The notes below the pieces were generated by a model that saw only the letters and a list, made by a program, of their open reading frames with translations, had not been told where the DNA came from and did no database searches. The position numbers and the translations under genes were made by a program. From the NCBI GenBank assembly GCA_009379825.1, contig WHTA01000006.1, positions 1 to 64,000 of the forward strand: a stretch of DNA of 64,000 nt, given 5' to 3'. Shown here one piece after another: positions 1 to 9,409 of the stretch (its first letter is position 1; every line of letters begins with the position of its first letter). The stretch comes from Streptosporangiales bacterium (GTDB lineage Bacteria > Actinomycetota > Actinomycetes > Streptosporangiales > WHST01).

Positions 1-48
1 CCGAGCGCACCAGGCGAAACCCGCGCGCGACGGCGCCAACCGAGGCGC

Positions 49-54
49 TAGACT
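49..54 (+). promoter_or_regulatory. -10 element before tRNA-Pro
   Basis: TAGACT lies 12 bases before the mature tRNA 5' end, as expected for a -10 box with a very short leader. No convincing -35 is seen. The two tRNA-Ser genes in the window have similar hexamers at about the same distance (TACGCT, TAGGCT). Confidence 0.4.
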
Positions 55-65
55 CCCTGTAGTCA

Positions 66-139
66 CGGGCTGTGGCGCAGCTTGGGAGCGCGCGTCGTTC
101 GGGTCGACGAGGTCGTGGGTTCAAATCCCGCCAGCCCGA
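66..139 (+). tRNA. tRNA-Pro (CGG anticodon)
   Basis: A complete cloverleaf can be drawn. The 7-bp acceptor is 66-72 with 132-138, and the D stem is GCGC/GCGC (75-78, 88-91). The anticodon stem CGTCG/CGACG encloses loop TTCGGGT with anticodon CGG at 100-102. The T stem is GTGGG/CCCGC with loop TTCAAAT, and the discriminator base is A139. The CCA end is not encoded. Confidence 0.96.
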
Positions 140-158
140 CGTGTAGGCCTGCCTGTTC

Positions 159-178
159 GGTGCCCCTTCGGTGGCACC
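159..178 (+). terminator. short hairpin after tRNA-Pro
   Basis: GGTGCC (159-164) pairs with GGCACC (173-178) around an 8-nt loop containing TTCG, 20 bases after the tRNA. There is no U-run, so it is only a possible terminator or processing signal. Confidence 0.35.
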
Positions 179-193
179 TTCCCGCGGGCCGCG

Positions 194-272
194 ATTCCAC
201 CGGGGGCCGAGCCCCACGTTCCCTGGTCCTGGTGGAACCGAGTTCCCCTGGGGCCTTCGCTTCGCTCGGCAC
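194..272 (+). repeat. intergenic repeat, copy A
   Basis: This stretch matches, almost base for base, the reverse complement of 23771-23860. Both begin ATTCC(T)ACCGGGGGCCGAGCCCC, share ACGTTCCCTGGTC and GTGGAACCGAGTTCCC, and end CTTCGCTTCGCTYGGCAC. Copy A lacks 8 bases present in copy B after GAGCCCC. Two mini-hairpins with a CGA loop can be drawn: GGGGC-CGA-GCCCC and GGAAC-CGA-GTTCC. It starts 55 nt after tRNA-Pro and reads in the tRNA's direction. No protein is plausible here; open frames across it are artefacts. Confidence 0.75.
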
Positions 273-592
273 TTGCCTACTCACCTTTGCCTGGACGTCG
301 ATGACGTCGTTGTTGTTTAGGTATTGGCCGACCCCGAACAGGCCGCACAGCACGGCCCGCAAGATCACCATGCCGATTCCGCTGTACGGACGCGGCGCCC
401 AGGCGCTGACGGCCCCCGCAACGATCGCGAAGGCAGCCGTCCTGCGACTACGGAACCTCCCCGGCTCGATACCCGCCCGCGACCGCCGCTCCTCGTCCGT
501 CAGTCAGATTTCCGCATTCTCCTGACAGGCCCACGACCCACATGTGATGCTATGACCGCCATTGCTCTCAAGTCGGGGTGGGAGCGGTCGAG
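273..592. other. intergenic, no gene recognised
   Basis: Between repeat copy A and the next gene the open frames are short, overlap in several phases and show no recognisable protein. No RNA gene, terminator or promoter was convincing, except a GGGAG ribosome site immediately before the following gene. Confidence 0.5.
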
Positions 593-1087
593 ATGGCGCG
601 CCGAGGAAGCACGCGAGCGTTCCTGGTCGTCGTGCCACCGTTGCTCGTAGCCGGATCGCTGCATGCCCAGAACCGCACCGGCTGGCTCGTGGCCTTCGTC
701 ATCCTCTACCTGGTCGCGGTCGTCGCGATCTGGGTGCTCCTCTTCATGCGCACCACGTGCGACATGATCACGAAGACGGACGGCAGCCCCTGCGGCAACG
801 CCGTCCGTGGCCGGCTCCGGGCGTGCCGGTACCACAAGCGGCAGAAGCGCGCGGTCTGGTTGGCACGCATCGGGTTCCGGCGTGCCGCGGCTCAGCTGGG
901 TAGGCGCGTCGCGCGGCCGACAGCCGCCCCGGCGGGGGGCGGCCGGCCGGCGACCACGGATGACGGCCTCAGCATCGACAAATCGGGTACGGACGGGCTC
1001 GCTGTCGTGTGCACGCTCATCAGCACCGTAGGCACCGTCGTGAGCGCTACGGTCGGCGTGATCGGGCTTGCCCTCCAGTTGCTGTGA
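593..1087 (+). CDS. small membrane protein with Cys/His cluster
   Basis: Function unknown. The 164-residue protein starts with two hydrophobic segments (about residues 8-27 and 31-51) and ends in a third (about 140-163), so it is likely an inner-membrane protein. Between them lies a basic segment with a pattern C-x10-C-x9-C-x2-H (CDMITKTDGSPC ... CRYH). This resembles small zinc-binding motifs of the GxPC...CxxH type seen in many actinobacterial hypothetical proteins. ATG 593 is preferred because GGGAG sits 8 bases upstream; GTG 578 in the same frame is possible. It stands alone between tRNA-Pro and the convergent sarcosine oxidase operon. Confidence 0.6.
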   Translation: MARRGSTRAFLVVVPPLLVAGSLHAQNRTGWLVAFVILYLVAVVAIWVLLFMRTTCDMITKTDGSPCGNAVRGRLRACRYHKRQKRAVWLARIGFRRAAAQLGRRVARPTAAPAGGGRPATTDDGLSIDKSGTDGLAVVCTLISTVGTVVSATVGVIGLALQLL

Positions 1088-1093
1088 GCACCG

Positions 1094-1690
1094 TCAGTGG
1101 ACGTACTCCGTTGCGGCGTCGAGGAGCCAGTGCGCGAGGTAGTCGGCGAACGAGGCGCGTACGTGTACCCGGTAGGTCGGTGCGTCGTCCAGTTGCTGTA
1201 GCACCACCTGTGCCTTCGCCAGCGTGGTCTGTGCACAGCTGTCCACGGTGAACGCGGACGGGTGCAGGTCAAGCGAGCACCCGTGGGCGAGCACGTCGCG
1301 CGCGGACGGGCCGGCGACGTCGATCGTGGTGCGTTGGGCGGAGACGTCCACGGCGGACACGTCGATGCCGCCGGCCGTGCGCACGAGCTCGGCGAGCGCG
1401 CACTCCAACCGCGGTTCGCGTTCCGGCTCGTCGGTCACCAGCCACCAGCTCGGCGCCAGGCAGAGCACGTGCCGTTCGCGGCGCCGCGCCACCGTTCCCA
1501 CCTCGGCCGGCGGGTGCAGGCCGAGCGCGTCGTCGAGCACGCCCGGCCGCAGCATCGCGCCGGCGCGAACCTCCAGCTGCACCCGGAACGGGCGCTCGGC
1601 GAACGTCACGGTGTCCGCGCTCCCGGTCGCCGCCAACCGGTCGCTCACGACGGCCAGCGGGCTACGCCTACGGTCGAGTGCGGTGGTCAT
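1094..1690 (-). CDS. soxG: sarcosine oxidase gamma subunit
   Basis: This is the gamma subunit of heterotetrameric sarcosine oxidase, a small GcvT-fold subunit that packs against the alpha subunit and has no known cofactor. The 198-residue length fits SoxG (about 190-210). Recognisable parts are the central RHVLCLAPSWWLV strand region, the IDVAGPSARDVLAHG motif and the C-terminal DYLAHWLLDA helix. It is the last gene of the operon. Its ATG overlaps the stop of soxA (ATGA), so translation is probably coupled. Identity rests on family resemblance plus position after soxA. Confidence 0.9.
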   Translation of the reverse strand: MTTALDRRRSPLAVVSDRLAATGSADTVTFAERPFRVQLEVRAGAMLRPGVLDDALGLHPPAEVGTVARRRERHVLCLAPSWWLVTDEPEREPRLECALAELVRTAGGIDVSAVDVSAQRTTIDVAGPSARDVLAHGCSLDLHPSAFTVDSCAQTTLAKAQVVLQQLDDAPTYRVHVRASFADYLAHWLLDAATEYVH

Positions 1691-4431
1691 CGGGCGGCTC
1701 CGCTCATCTCACCGGACGGCTGCGCACCGTCCCTGCGCTCGTTGTCCGGGTCGTACACCAACGGCGAGGTCACGGTGACGGGCACCGCGTGGCCGTCGTG
1801 CACCGCGTACAGCTGCTCGCCGTGCCTGGCCGCGCCGCCCTCCACCAGCGCGAGCGCGTACGGCCGGTCGAGCGGCACCGACCAGTAGCTCGACGTCACG
1901 TGCCCGGCCATCGGCACCGGCGGCGGCAGGTTCGGGTCGACGACCAGCTGGGCGCCTTCCTCGATCACCTGGTCGCCCTCGGGGAACAGGCCCACCAGCT
2001 GCTTGCGGTCGTCGCGGAGGTTGTCGGCGCGTGCGTAGGATCGCTTGCCCACGAACGACTTCTTCTTCGACACCGCCCAGCTCATGCCGAGGTCCTGCGG
2101 TGTGACCGTGCCGTCGGTGTCCTGCCCGACGATCGGGAAACCCTTCTCCGCGCGCAGCACGTGCATCGTCTCCGTGCCGTAGACGGTGATGCCGTACGGC
2201 GCGCCGGCGTCGAGCAGCGCCCCCCACAGCGCCATGCCGTACCAGGCCGGCACGTTGACCTCGTACGCGAGCTCGCCGGAGAAGCTGATCCGCATCACCC
2301 GTGCGGGCCGGCCGGCGACCTCCGCCTCCCGCACCGACATGAACGGGAACCCGCCCGCGCTGACGTCCAGCGAGGGCGCGACGGCGGCGAGCACGTCCCG
2401 CGACCTCGGCCCGGCGACCGCCACCGTCGCCCAGTGGTCGGTCACCGACGTGCACCGCACGTCGAGGTGTGGCCATTCGGTGAACAGCCACTCCTCCAGC
2501 CAGTCGAGCACCGCGGCGGCGTTGCCCGTCGTCGTGCTCATCAGCCAACGGTCGTCGGTCAGTCGCGCCGTGGTGCCGTCGTCGAACACCATCCCGTCGG
2601 CGTGGCACATGACGCCGTACCTGATCCGGCCGACCTTCAGGGTGGAGAACGTGTTCGTGTACATCTGGTCGAGGAACGTACCGACGTCACGGCCCTGCAG
2701 CTCGATCTTCCCCAGCGTCGACGCGTCCATCATGCCGACGGACTCGCGCACGGCACGGCACTCCCGCCGCACGGCGGTCGGCATGTCCTCGCCGGGTTTC
2801 GGCGCGTACCACAGCCGCTTCCACTGGCCGACGTCCTCGAACGGCACGCCCTCGTGCACGTGCCACGGGTGCATGGCCGTCACGCGTTCCGGATCCGCCA
2901 GCCGGCCCCGGTTCCGCCCGGCCATGAGCGCGAACGGAATCGGCATGAGCGGCGGTCGGTACGTGGTCGGCCGCATCTCCGTGATGGACCGCCCGGTCAG
3001 GCCGGCGAGCACACCGAGCGCGAGCGTGCCGACCGTGCGTCCCTGGTCCGGGCCGGTGCCGATGGTGGTGTAGCGCTTCACGTGCTCGGCACCGACCATG
3101 CCGACCCGCACTGCGCGCTCCACGTCGGCCAACGTCACGTCGCGCTGCAGGTCGACGAACGTACGGTCCGCGGTGTCGGCGTCGTCGTTGCGGACGGCGA
3201 ACAGCGCGCCCGCGGACGTGCCTCCGCCCTCGGTGATCCCGCCGGCAGCCGCGCCGACGCACTCGACGCCGTCGCGCTCGCCGGCCAACGGCACGAACGC
3301 GGCTGCACTCACCGACCAGGCCAGCCCGCCGCCGAGCTGGCTGAACAAGGCGACCGAGGGCTCCACGCCGCCGGAGACGGCCAGCAGGTCGCACTCCACC
3401 CGCGACGCCGGCCCCTGCACGACACCGTTGCCGTCGACGCTCGCGATCCGCACGGCGGCGAGCACTCCGCTCTCGTCCGCCTCGGTGCCGCAGATGGCCT
3501 CTCCCGCACGCACTTCGATGCCGCGCCTACGCAGCTCCTCGACCCAGTGGCCCGCCACCAGCGGCCGCACGTCGATCACCGCCGCCACATCGACGCCCGC
3601 GTCGACGAGCGTCACGGCCGCCTCCAACGCACCGTCGTGCACGCCCGCGACCACGGCGCGACTGCCGGGCAGTACCGCGTACCTGGTGACGTACGCGGCC
3701 GCCGCACCGGCGAGCATGACGCCGGGCCGGTCGTTGTCGGGGAACGCATACGGCCGCTCCACCGAACCGGTCGCGAACACCACCCGCTTCGCCCTGATGT
3801 GCCACAGCCGTTGCCGCGCAATGTCCGGCGCCGCAATACCCAGGTGGTCCGTACGCCGTTCGTGCGCGACGAAGTAGTTGTGGTCGTAGGCACCGACGAC
3901 GGTCGTACGGGCGAGCACCCTGGTGTCCGGGTAACGGGCAAGCGCGTCCAGCTCCACCGCGCGGGCGCCCGGCGGCGTTGCATCGCACAGCACGACCCGC
4001 TCGCCGTCACGTGCGGCCGCCAACGCATGACCGCGGCCCGCGATGCCGCCGCCGACCACGAGCACGTCGCAGTGCGCGTGCACGTGGTCGTAACGCGCGC
4101 TGTCCGAGAGGCCGAGCAGTTTCCCTTTGCCAGCAAGGGAATGGGCGCGCAACCCGTCGTACGCCTCCACCGTGGTCGCCGGCACCATCGGCTCGCCGGC
4201 GCCGGACTCGACCTGCACGTAGGCGCCAGGCTCCTCCATGCCGACGCCCACGATGCCGCGCGGTCGGCCGGTGTAGATGCCGTGCGCGGCCACCCACACT
4301 CCGTTCGCCAGCAACGCGGAAGCGAGCGTGTCACCCGCGTACGCGGGATAGTCGACACCGTCGAAGTTGACGGTGATCGGCTGCATCCTGTCGATGCCGC
4401 CGCCACCGCTGGACAACCGGGCCCGCGTCAT
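1687..4431 (-). CDS. soxA: sarcosine oxidase alpha subunit
   Basis: Large subunit (914 residues) of the cytosolic enzyme that oxidises sarcosine to glycine, H2O2 and, with tetrahydrofolate, 5,10-methylene-THF. N-terminal residues about 17-95 form the ferredoxin-like Fer2_4 domain, without cysteines, so no Fe-S cluster. A Rossmann dinucleotide site follows (DVLVVGGGIAG, about 122-132). The C-terminal part is the folate-binding GcvT domain (GMMDASTLGKIEL to the C-terminus). An in-frame upstream extension exists, but ATG 4431 overlaps the soxD stop (ATGA), so that start is used. The gene is linked in the same way to soxG downstream. Confidence 0.95.
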   Translation of the reverse strand: MTRARLSSGGGGIDRMQPITVNFDGVDYPAYAGDTLASALLANGVWVAAHGIYTGRPRGIVGVGMEEPGAYVQVESGAGEPMVPATTVEAYDGLRAHSLAGKGKLLGLSDSARYDHVHAHCDVLVVGGGIAGRGHALAAARDGERVVLCDATPPGARAVELDALARYPDTRVLARTTVVGAYDHNYFVAHERRTDHLGIAAPDIARQRLWHIRAKRVVFATGSVERPYAFPDNDRPGVMLAGAAAAYVTRYAVLPGSRAVVAGVHDGALEAAVTLVDAGVDVAAVIDVRPLVAGHWVEELRRRGIEVRAGEAICGTEADESGVLAAVRIASVDGNGVVQGPASRVECDLLAVSGGVEPSVALFSQLGGGLAWSVSAAAFVPLAGERDGVECVGAAAGGITEGGGTSAGALFAVRNDDADTADRTFVDLQRDVTLADVERAVRVGMVGAEHVKRYTTIGTGPDQGRTVGTLALGVLAGLTGRSITEMRPTTYRPPLMPIPFALMAGRNRGRLADPERVTAMHPWHVHEGVPFEDVGQWKRLWYAPKPGEDMPTAVRRECRAVRESVGMMDASTLGKIELQGRDVGTFLDQMYTNTFSTLKVGRIRYGVMCHADGMVFDDGTTARLTDDRWLMSTTTGNAAAVLDWLEEWLFTEWPHLDVRCTSVTDHWATVAVAGPRSRDVLAAVAPSLDVSAGGFPFMSVREAEVAGRPARVMRISFSGELAYEVNVPAWYGMALWGALLDAGAPYGITVYGTETMHVLRAEKGFPIVGQDTDGTVTPQDLGMSWAVSKKKSFVGKRSYARADNLRDDRKQLVGLFPEGDQVIEEGAQLVVDPNLPPPVPMAGHVTSSYWSVPLDRPYALALVEGGAARHGEQLYAVHDGHAVPVTVTSPLVYDPDNERRDGAQPSGEMSGAAR

Positions 4432-4697
4432 CGGGCGCCCTCCCCGATCGGTTGCGGATCGCGGATCTCGTACGTCACCGTGTGCCGGTGCACGGTGAAC
4501 CACTGCCGGCAGCCGGCGGTGTGTACCCAGCGCTCCTTGAACCAGCCCTTCGGATTCGCACGCACGAACAGGTACTCCCTCCAGGCGGGGTCGTCGACCG
4601 CGTCCGGGTCGGCCGGGTACGCCACCTCGGCCTCGCCGCCGTACCTGAACTCGGTCTCGTCGCGGTCACCACACCACGGGCAGGGAATGGACAGCAC
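4428..4697 (-). CDS. soxD: sarcosine oxidase delta subunit
   Basis: Small zinc subunit (89 residues) of heterotetrameric sarcosine oxidase. Four probable zinc ligands are visible: CPWC at residues 6-9, and the His and Cys of HTAGC in the second half. These match the Cys-Cys-His-Cys site known for this family. It starts with GTG, preceded by AGGGGG seven bases upstream. The gene sits between soxB (13-nt gap) and soxA (4-nt overlap), the standard B-D-A-G order. Confidence 0.95.
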   Translation of the reverse strand: MLSIPCPWCGDRDETEFRYGGEAEVAYPADPDAVDDPAWREYLFVRANPKGWFKERWVHTAGCRQWFTVHRHTVTYEIRDPQPIGEGAR

Positions 4698-4710
4698 AGC
4701 ACGACCCCCT

Positions 4711-5955
4711 CTAGTGAGCCACGGCCGCGGCGCCGTGCTCGTCGATCAGCGCGCCGGTACGGAACCTGTCGAGTGCGTACGGCTCCGCGAGCGGGTGCGG
4801 GCGACCGTTCGCGATCGTGTCCGCGTAGACCCAGCCGGCGCCCGGGGTCACCTTGAACCCGCCGGTTCCCCAGCCGCCGTTGACGTACAGCCCGTCGACG
4901 GGGGTGAGCCCGAGGATGGGTGAGGCGTCCGGGCAGACGTCCACGATGCCGGCCCAGGTACGCAGCACGTGTGCCCGCGCGAACACGGGATAGAGCTCGA
5001 GCGCCGCGGACAGCTGCTCCTCGATCACGTGCAACGAACCGCGTTGCCCGTAACCGTTGTACGAGTCGATGCCCGCACCGAGCACCAGCTCGCCCTTGTG
5101 CGCCTGGCTCACGTACACGTGCACCGTGTTCGACATGACCACCGTGTCGAGCACCTGGTCGAGCAGCTCGGATACCAGCGCCTGCAACGGATGGCTCTGG
5201 ATCGGCAACCGCAGACCCACCATGTCGCCGAGCACCGTCGTGTGCCCGGCCGCGCACAGGGCGACCTGCTTCGCGGCGATCTTCCCGCGCGTCGTCTCTA
5301 CTCCGGTGACCCGGCCGCCGCGCACGGAGATGCCGGTCACCTCACAGTTCTGGATCAGCTGCACCCCGCGCTCGTACGCGGCGCGCGCGAACCCCCAGGC
5401 GACGTAGTCGTGCTTCGCGATACCGGCCCGCGGCTGGAACGTCGCGCCGTGCACCGGATACCGGACGTCGGCGGAGGTGTCCATGATGGGCACCAGCTTC
5501 TTGACCTCTTCCGGCTCCAGCCACTCCGCATCGACACCGTTGAGCTGATTCGCGTTGACCCTGCGCTTCGCCTCACGCACGTCGGTCAGGTTGTGCGCCA
5601 GGTTCAGCACACCACGCTGGCTGAACAACAGCTCGTACCCGAGGTCCTCCTCCAGGCCCTCCCACAGCTTCAGCGCATGCTCGTAGATCGCCGCGCTCTC
5701 GTCCCAGAGGTAGTTCGACCTGATGATGGTGGTGTTCCTGGCCATGTTCCCGCCGGCCAGCCACCCCTTGTCGACCACGGCGACGTCGGTGATGCCGTGG
5801 TTCTTCGCCAGGTAGTACGCCGTCGCGAGCCCGTGCCCGCCGGCACCGACGATCACCACCTCGTACGCACGCTTCGGGTCGACGTCCCGCCAGTGCGGCA
5901 CATCGTGTCGCGGCAGCTCGAACGAGCCCGCCGGTTCATGCCACGCTGAAGTCAT
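4711..5955 (-). CDS. soxB: sarcosine oxidase beta subunit
   Basis: Catalytic flavin subunit (414 residues) of sarcosine oxidase. A DAO-type FAD-binding Rossmann motif ([10 protein letters not shown]) begins near residue 33. His182 in the AKHD motif probably corresponds to the histidine that covalently holds FMN in characterised enzymes; this is a position-based inference. The C-terminal FAD-binding block [18 protein letters not shown] is present. Length is normal for the family. The start overlaps the stop of the upstream PLP-enzyme gene (ATGA), placing soxBDAG in one transcript with the dimethylglycine oxidase gene. Confidence 0.95.
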   Translation of the reverse strand: MTSAWHEPAGSFELPRHDVPHWRDVDPKRAYEVVIVGAGGHGLATAYYLAKNHGITDVAVVDKGWLAGGNMARNTTIIRSNYLWDESAAIYEHALKLWEGLEEDLGYELLFSQRGVLNLAHNLTDVREAKRRVNANQLNGVDAEWLEPEEVKKLVPIMDTSADVRYPVHGATFQPRAGIAKHDYVAWGFARAAYERGVQLIQNCEVTGISVRGGRVTGVETTRGKIAAKQVALCAAGHTTVLGDMVGLRLPIQSHPLQALVSELLDQVLDTVVMSNTVHVYVSQAHKGELVLGAGIDSYNGYGQRGSLHVIEEQLSAALELYPVFARAHVLRTWAGIVDVCPDASPILGLTPVDGLYVNGGWGTGGFKVTPGAGWVYADTIANGRPHPLAEPYALDRFRTGALIDEHGAAAVAH

Positions 5956-6884
5956 ACGTGCCCACCCACAAAGTGATCGTTGATGTACTTCTCGCCCTCG
6001 TCGCAGAAGAACGTCACCACGTTGTCGAGGCCGCGCTCCTCGACCAGCCGCCGCGCAGCGAGCAGGTGCGCGCCGGAGCTCGGCCCGACGAACATGCCGT
6101 GGTCGCGGGCGATCCTGCGCATCTCCGCGACCGCCGCGTCGCTGCTGACCGCCGTGAACTCATCGATCTCACCGAGGTGCCTGGCGACGATGCCGGGGAC
6201 GAAGCCGTCTGCGATGCCCTCGATCAGGTGCTTGCACACCTCGCCGCAGTTGATGGTGCACGACTCGTCCGGCTCCATCGCAACCACCAGGCACTGCGGG
6301 TTCACGGCACGGAACCCCTGCCCTACGCCGACGATCGTGCCGCCGGTGCCGACCCCGTTGACCACGGCGTCGGGCAGCACGCCGGCGGGCAGCTGGTCGA
6401 GCACCTCACGCGCGAGCCACTCCCGGTTCTCGTCCACGTTCCACTCGTTGTCGAACTGCGCGGGCGCGTAGTAGCCGGGCTGCTCGCCCATCTGCTTCGC
6501 CAACGCGAGCGCGTCGTTGACGTGGAAGTCGCCGACCGTACGCACCTCGGCGCCGAACGCGCGCGAGATCGCCGTACGCTCCTTGCTCATCCCGTTCGGC
6601 ATCACGACGAGCATCCGGTAGCCCTTGACCGCCGCGACCATGCTCATCGCGTTGCCGGTGTTGCCACTGCTCGCCTCGACGATGGTGTCGCCTGGCTGCA
6701 GCAGGCCCTCGCGCTCGGCGCGCTCGATCAGGTACTTCGCCAGCCGCGCCTTGATCGAGCCGGACGGGTTGAGGTACTCCAGCTTCACCCACACCCCGTC
6801 CAGCCGCACCAGCGGTGTATCGCCGATCACGTCCAGCACACTGGTCGCCGCACCGACCGCCGGTGGTGTCGCCAGTTCAGTCAT
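5952..6884 (-). CDS. PLP-dependent cysteine-synthase-like enzyme
   Basis: Fold-type II PLP enzyme of the cysteine synthase / cystathionine beta-synthase family (310 residues). The PLP lysine is in NPSGSIKAR (near residue 40), where canonical CysK has SVKDR. The substrate loop ASSGNTGN and the phosphate-binding GTGGT loop ([11 protein letters not shown]) are intact, as is GPSSGAH near the end. It lies 14 nt after the dimethylglycine oxidase gene and overlaps soxB by 4 nt, so it belongs to the betaine-to-glycine operon and not to a cys operon. A role on serine or a related C3 amino acid formed from glycine plus methylene-THF is possible, but the substrate cannot be read from sequence. Confidence 0.85.
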   Translation of the reverse strand: MTELATPPAVGAATSVLDVIGDTPLVRLDGVWVKLEYLNPSGSIKARLAKYLIERAEREGLLQPGDTIVEASSGNTGNAMSMVAAVKGYRMLVVMPNGMSKERTAISRAFGAEVRTVGDFHVNDALALAKQMGEQPGYYAPAQFDNEWNVDENREWLAREVLDQLPAGVLPDAVVNGVGTGGTIVGVGQGFRAVNPQCLVVAMEPDESCTINCGEVCKHLIEGIADGFVPGIVARHLGEIDEFTAVSSDAAVAEMRRIARDHGMFVGPSSGAHLLAARRLVEERGLDNVVTFFCDEGEKYINDHFVGGHV

Positions 6885-6898
6885 CGCGACCACCACCG

Positions 6899-9334
6899 TC
6901 AACCGCGCAGCCGGGTCATGTCCGGGTCGAACAGCGGCTCGTCGGCCACCCGCGCCGGCACCCGCCGGTCGAAGTACCCGATGTGCACGGTGTTCCCCGT
7001 CGTCGCCAGCTCGGCCGGCAACCAGGCGTACGCGATGCCGTGGCCGAGGGTGTACCCCCAACCGGAGCTGGTGACGTAGCCGACGCACTCGTCGCCGGCG
7101 TAGACAGGCTCCTTGCCCATCACCACGTCGTTCTCGCCGAGCACCAGGCAGGTGAGCTTCCGCTCGATCCGCTCCGGGTCGCGCGCGGCGAGCGCCGCCT
7201 TGCCGATGAAGTCGCCCTTGTCCATCCGCACGGCGAACCCGACGCCCGCCTCGTACGGGTCGTGCTCCCAGGTCATGTCCGTGCCGAACGACCGGTAGCC
7301 CTTCTCCAGCCGCATCCCGTTGAACGCGGCGCGGCCGCCGGCGACGATGCCGTACTCCTGACCGGCCTGCCACAGCGTGTCCCACAGCTTCAGGCCCATG
7401 TCGGCCGACGCGTAGATCTCGTAGCCGAGCTCGCCGACGTACGAGAGGCGCAGCACCGTCACCGGCACCATTCCTACGTAGGTCTGCTTCGCGCGGAAGT
7501 ACTTCAACGAAGCGTTCGACAGGTCGTCCTGGCACAGCGCCTGCACGAGGTCCCTGGCCTGTGGCCCCCACACGCCCACGCAGCACGTCTCGGGCGTCGT
7601 GTCGCGGATGACCACGCTGCCGTCGGTAGGTGCCAGCCGGTGCAACCGGTCGAGGTCGAGGTTGCCGTTCGCGCCGACCTGGAACACGTCGTGCCCCAGC
7701 CGGGCGACGGTGACGTCGCTGCGGATGCCGCCGGTCTCGTCCAGCAACAGGGTGTACGTGACCGCGCCGACGGACTTGTCCATCTTCCCTGTGGTGACGT
7801 GGTCGAGGAACGCCAGCGCGCCGGGCCCGGACACCTCGAGCCGCTTCAACGCCGTCATGTCGTACAGCGCGACCCGCTCGCGAGTCACCTGCGCCTCGGC
7901 GGCGGCGATCGGCGACCAGAACTGCGCCGCCCACGGGTCGGGCTGCGGCACCGTCCGGCCGTCGACCAGGTCCGCGTTCGCCCCGTACCAGTGCGGGCGC
8001 TCCCAGCCGTTCGCCTCGAGGAACACCGCGCCGAGCTCCTGTTGCCGCGGGTAGAACGGGCTCGTACGTAGCGGCCGCGGGTCGTCCATCGGCTGCAGCG
8101 GGTGCAGGATGTCGTACACCTCGACGAAGTTCTGGCAGTCCCGCGCCAGCAGGTAGTCCGGCGCGAGCTGATGCTTCTCGAACCTGTTCACGTCGCACTC
8201 GTGCAGGTCGGCCGACGGCTTGCCGTCGACGAGCCACTCCGCCACCGCCTTCGCGACGCCGGCCGAGTGCGTCACCCAGACCGCCTCGGCGACCCAGAAA
8301 CCCGCTGCCTGGGTGGACTCGCCGATCAACGGCATGTTGTCGGGAGTGAACGAGAACACCCCGTTCATGCCCTCGTCCACCTTCGCCTCGCTCAGGCTCG
8401 GCAGCAGCCGCTGCGACTCCGTCCAGGCGGGTTCGAAGTCCTGGTCGGTGAAGCGCAGCACGCTCGGCATGATCTCGGCGTCGTCGTACGGCACCAGGTC
8501 GTCGGCGGTCAGCGGCATCGGCCGGTGCCCGTAGTAGCCGATGCCCATCAGGTCGCCGCGCTCGCGGTAGTAGAGGTCGTGGTCCTGGTGCCGCAGGATC
8601 GGCCGCATCACCTCGGCGGTCTGGCCGGTCAGCGCCGGCACCTGGCTGGTCCACGCGAACTGGTGTGCCAGCGGCGTCAGCGGGAGCGTCATGCCGACCA
8701 TCCGCGCGACCTTCGGCCCCCAGATGCCTGCGCAGCACACCACGACGTCGGCCGGTACGTCACCGGCGTCCGTGCGCACCCCCGTGACGCGCCCGCCTGT
8801 AGTGAGCACGTCGAGCACCTCGCGCCGTTCGATGAACTGCGCGCCGCGCGCGATCGCGGCGCGGGCCTGCGCCTCGACCGCCCATACGGCCTTCAGGATG
8901 CCGTCGGACGGGGTGTGCAGGCCGCCGTAGACCAGCTCGCGGTCGAGCAGGTCGTAGTGCTGTACGCACTCCGCGGGGTCGAGCAGCCTGGACTCCACAC
9001 CCCACGCCTCGAGCCAGCCGCGCCTGCGGTGCAGCTCGGCCAGTCGCTCCGGGGTCGTCGCCACCTCGAGCCCGCCGACGGAGTGGAAGCACGGCTTGCC
9101 GTCCAGCTCCAGGCCGGCGATCTTCCGCACGGTGTAGCTGGCGAACTCGGTCATGGCCTTGGACCCGTTGCACTGGAACACCAGCCCAGGCGCATGGGAG
9201 CTCGAGCCACCGGTCGCGAACAGCGGGCCTTGGTCGAGCACCGTCACGTCGGTACAACCGCGTGCCGTCAGCTCGTCGGCCAACGCTGCGCCAACCACGC
9301 CGGCACCGATGATGACAACTTTGGGAGAGCTCAT
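6899..9334 (-). CDS. dimethylglycine oxidase / dehydrogenase-like flavoprotein
   Basis: 811-residue two-part enzyme predicted to demethylate N,N-dimethylglycine to sarcosine and load the one-carbon unit on tetrahydrofolate. The N-terminal FAD domain starts VVIIGAGVVG. His84 (CFHSVGG) is at the position number of the FAD-linking histidine of Arthrobacter dimethylglycine oxidase. The C-terminal half is a GcvT folate domain (RVALYDMTALKRLEVSG onward, ending DPDMTRLRG). Length is close to the 830 residues of the characterised enzyme. Sarcosine dehydrogenase is a possible alternative, but a complete SoxABDG follows in the operon. It is the first gene of the operon, with GGGAG six bases before ATG. 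Control probably comes from the divergent LysR gene. Confidence 0.9.
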   Translation of the reverse strand: MSSPKVVIIGAGVVGAALADELTARGCTDVTVLDQGPLFATGGSSSHAPGLVFQCNGSKAMTEFASYTVRKIAGLELDGKPCFHSVGGLEVATTPERLAELHRRRGWLEAWGVESRLLDPAECVQHYDLLDRELVYGGLHTPSDGILKAVWAVEAQARAAIARGAQFIERREVLDVLTTGGRVTGVRTDAGDVPADVVVCCAGIWGPKVARMVGMTLPLTPLAHQFAWTSQVPALTGQTAEVMRPILRHQDHDLYYRERGDLMGIGYYGHRPMPLTADDLVPYDDAEIMPSVLRFTDQDFEPAWTESQRLLPSLSEAKVDEGMNGVFSFTPDNMPLIGESTQAAGFWVAEAVWVTHSAGVAKAVAEWLVDGKPSADLHECDVNRFEKHQLAPDYLLARDCQNFVEVYDILHPLQPMDDPRPLRTSPFYPRQQELGAVFLEANGWERPHWYGANADLVDGRTVPQPDPWAAQFWSPIAAAEAQVTRERVALYDMTALKRLEVSGPGALAFLDHVTTGKMDKSVGAVTYTLLLDETGGIRSDVTVARLGHDVFQVGANGNLDLDRLHRLAPTDGSVVIRDTTPETCCVGVWGPQARDLVQALCQDDLSNASLKYFRAKQTYVGMVPVTVLRLSYVGELGYEIYASADMGLKLWDTLWQAGQEYGIVAGGRAAFNGMRLEKGYRSFGTDMTWEHDPYEAGVGFAVRMDKGDFIGKAALAARDPERIERKLTCLVLGENDVVMGKEPVYAGDECVGYVTSSGWGYTLGHGIAYAWLPAELATTGNTVHIGYFDRRVPARVADEPLFDPDMTRLRG

Positions 9335-9367
9335 ACCGACTCCCGGAACGTTTCGTTATTCGCAACG

Positions 9368-9383
9368 TGCGGCATATACCGCA
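9368..9383. promoter_or_regulatory. palindrome 1 in divergent dmg/LysR promoter region
   Basis: TGCGGCATATACCGCA reads the same on both strands apart from one mismatched pair. It lies 34 bases upstream of the dimethylglycine oxidase start. A near-promoter palindrome between a LysR gene and its divergent target is a typical activator or RNA polymerase-proximal site. Confidence 0.5.
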
Positions 9384-9409
9384 ACACACTGCTCACAGTG
9401 ACTCTGGCG

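Noticed and set aside
63-525. Open frames covering tRNA-Pro and repeat copy A
   Set aside because: Translations over tRNA genes of this kind are a known annotation artefact; tRNA and repeat explain the sequence.
1678-4923. Very long open frame on the plus strand opposite soxA
   Set aside because: It is a GC-bias shadow: Arg/His/Ala-rich, no family resemblance, and the minus strand encodes intact soxA and soxD.
5952-8738. Single 928-codon minus-strand gene
   Set aside because: Only its last 310 codons are protein-like (the PLP enzyme from 6884); the rest is an out-of-phase shadow of the dimethylglycine oxidase gene.
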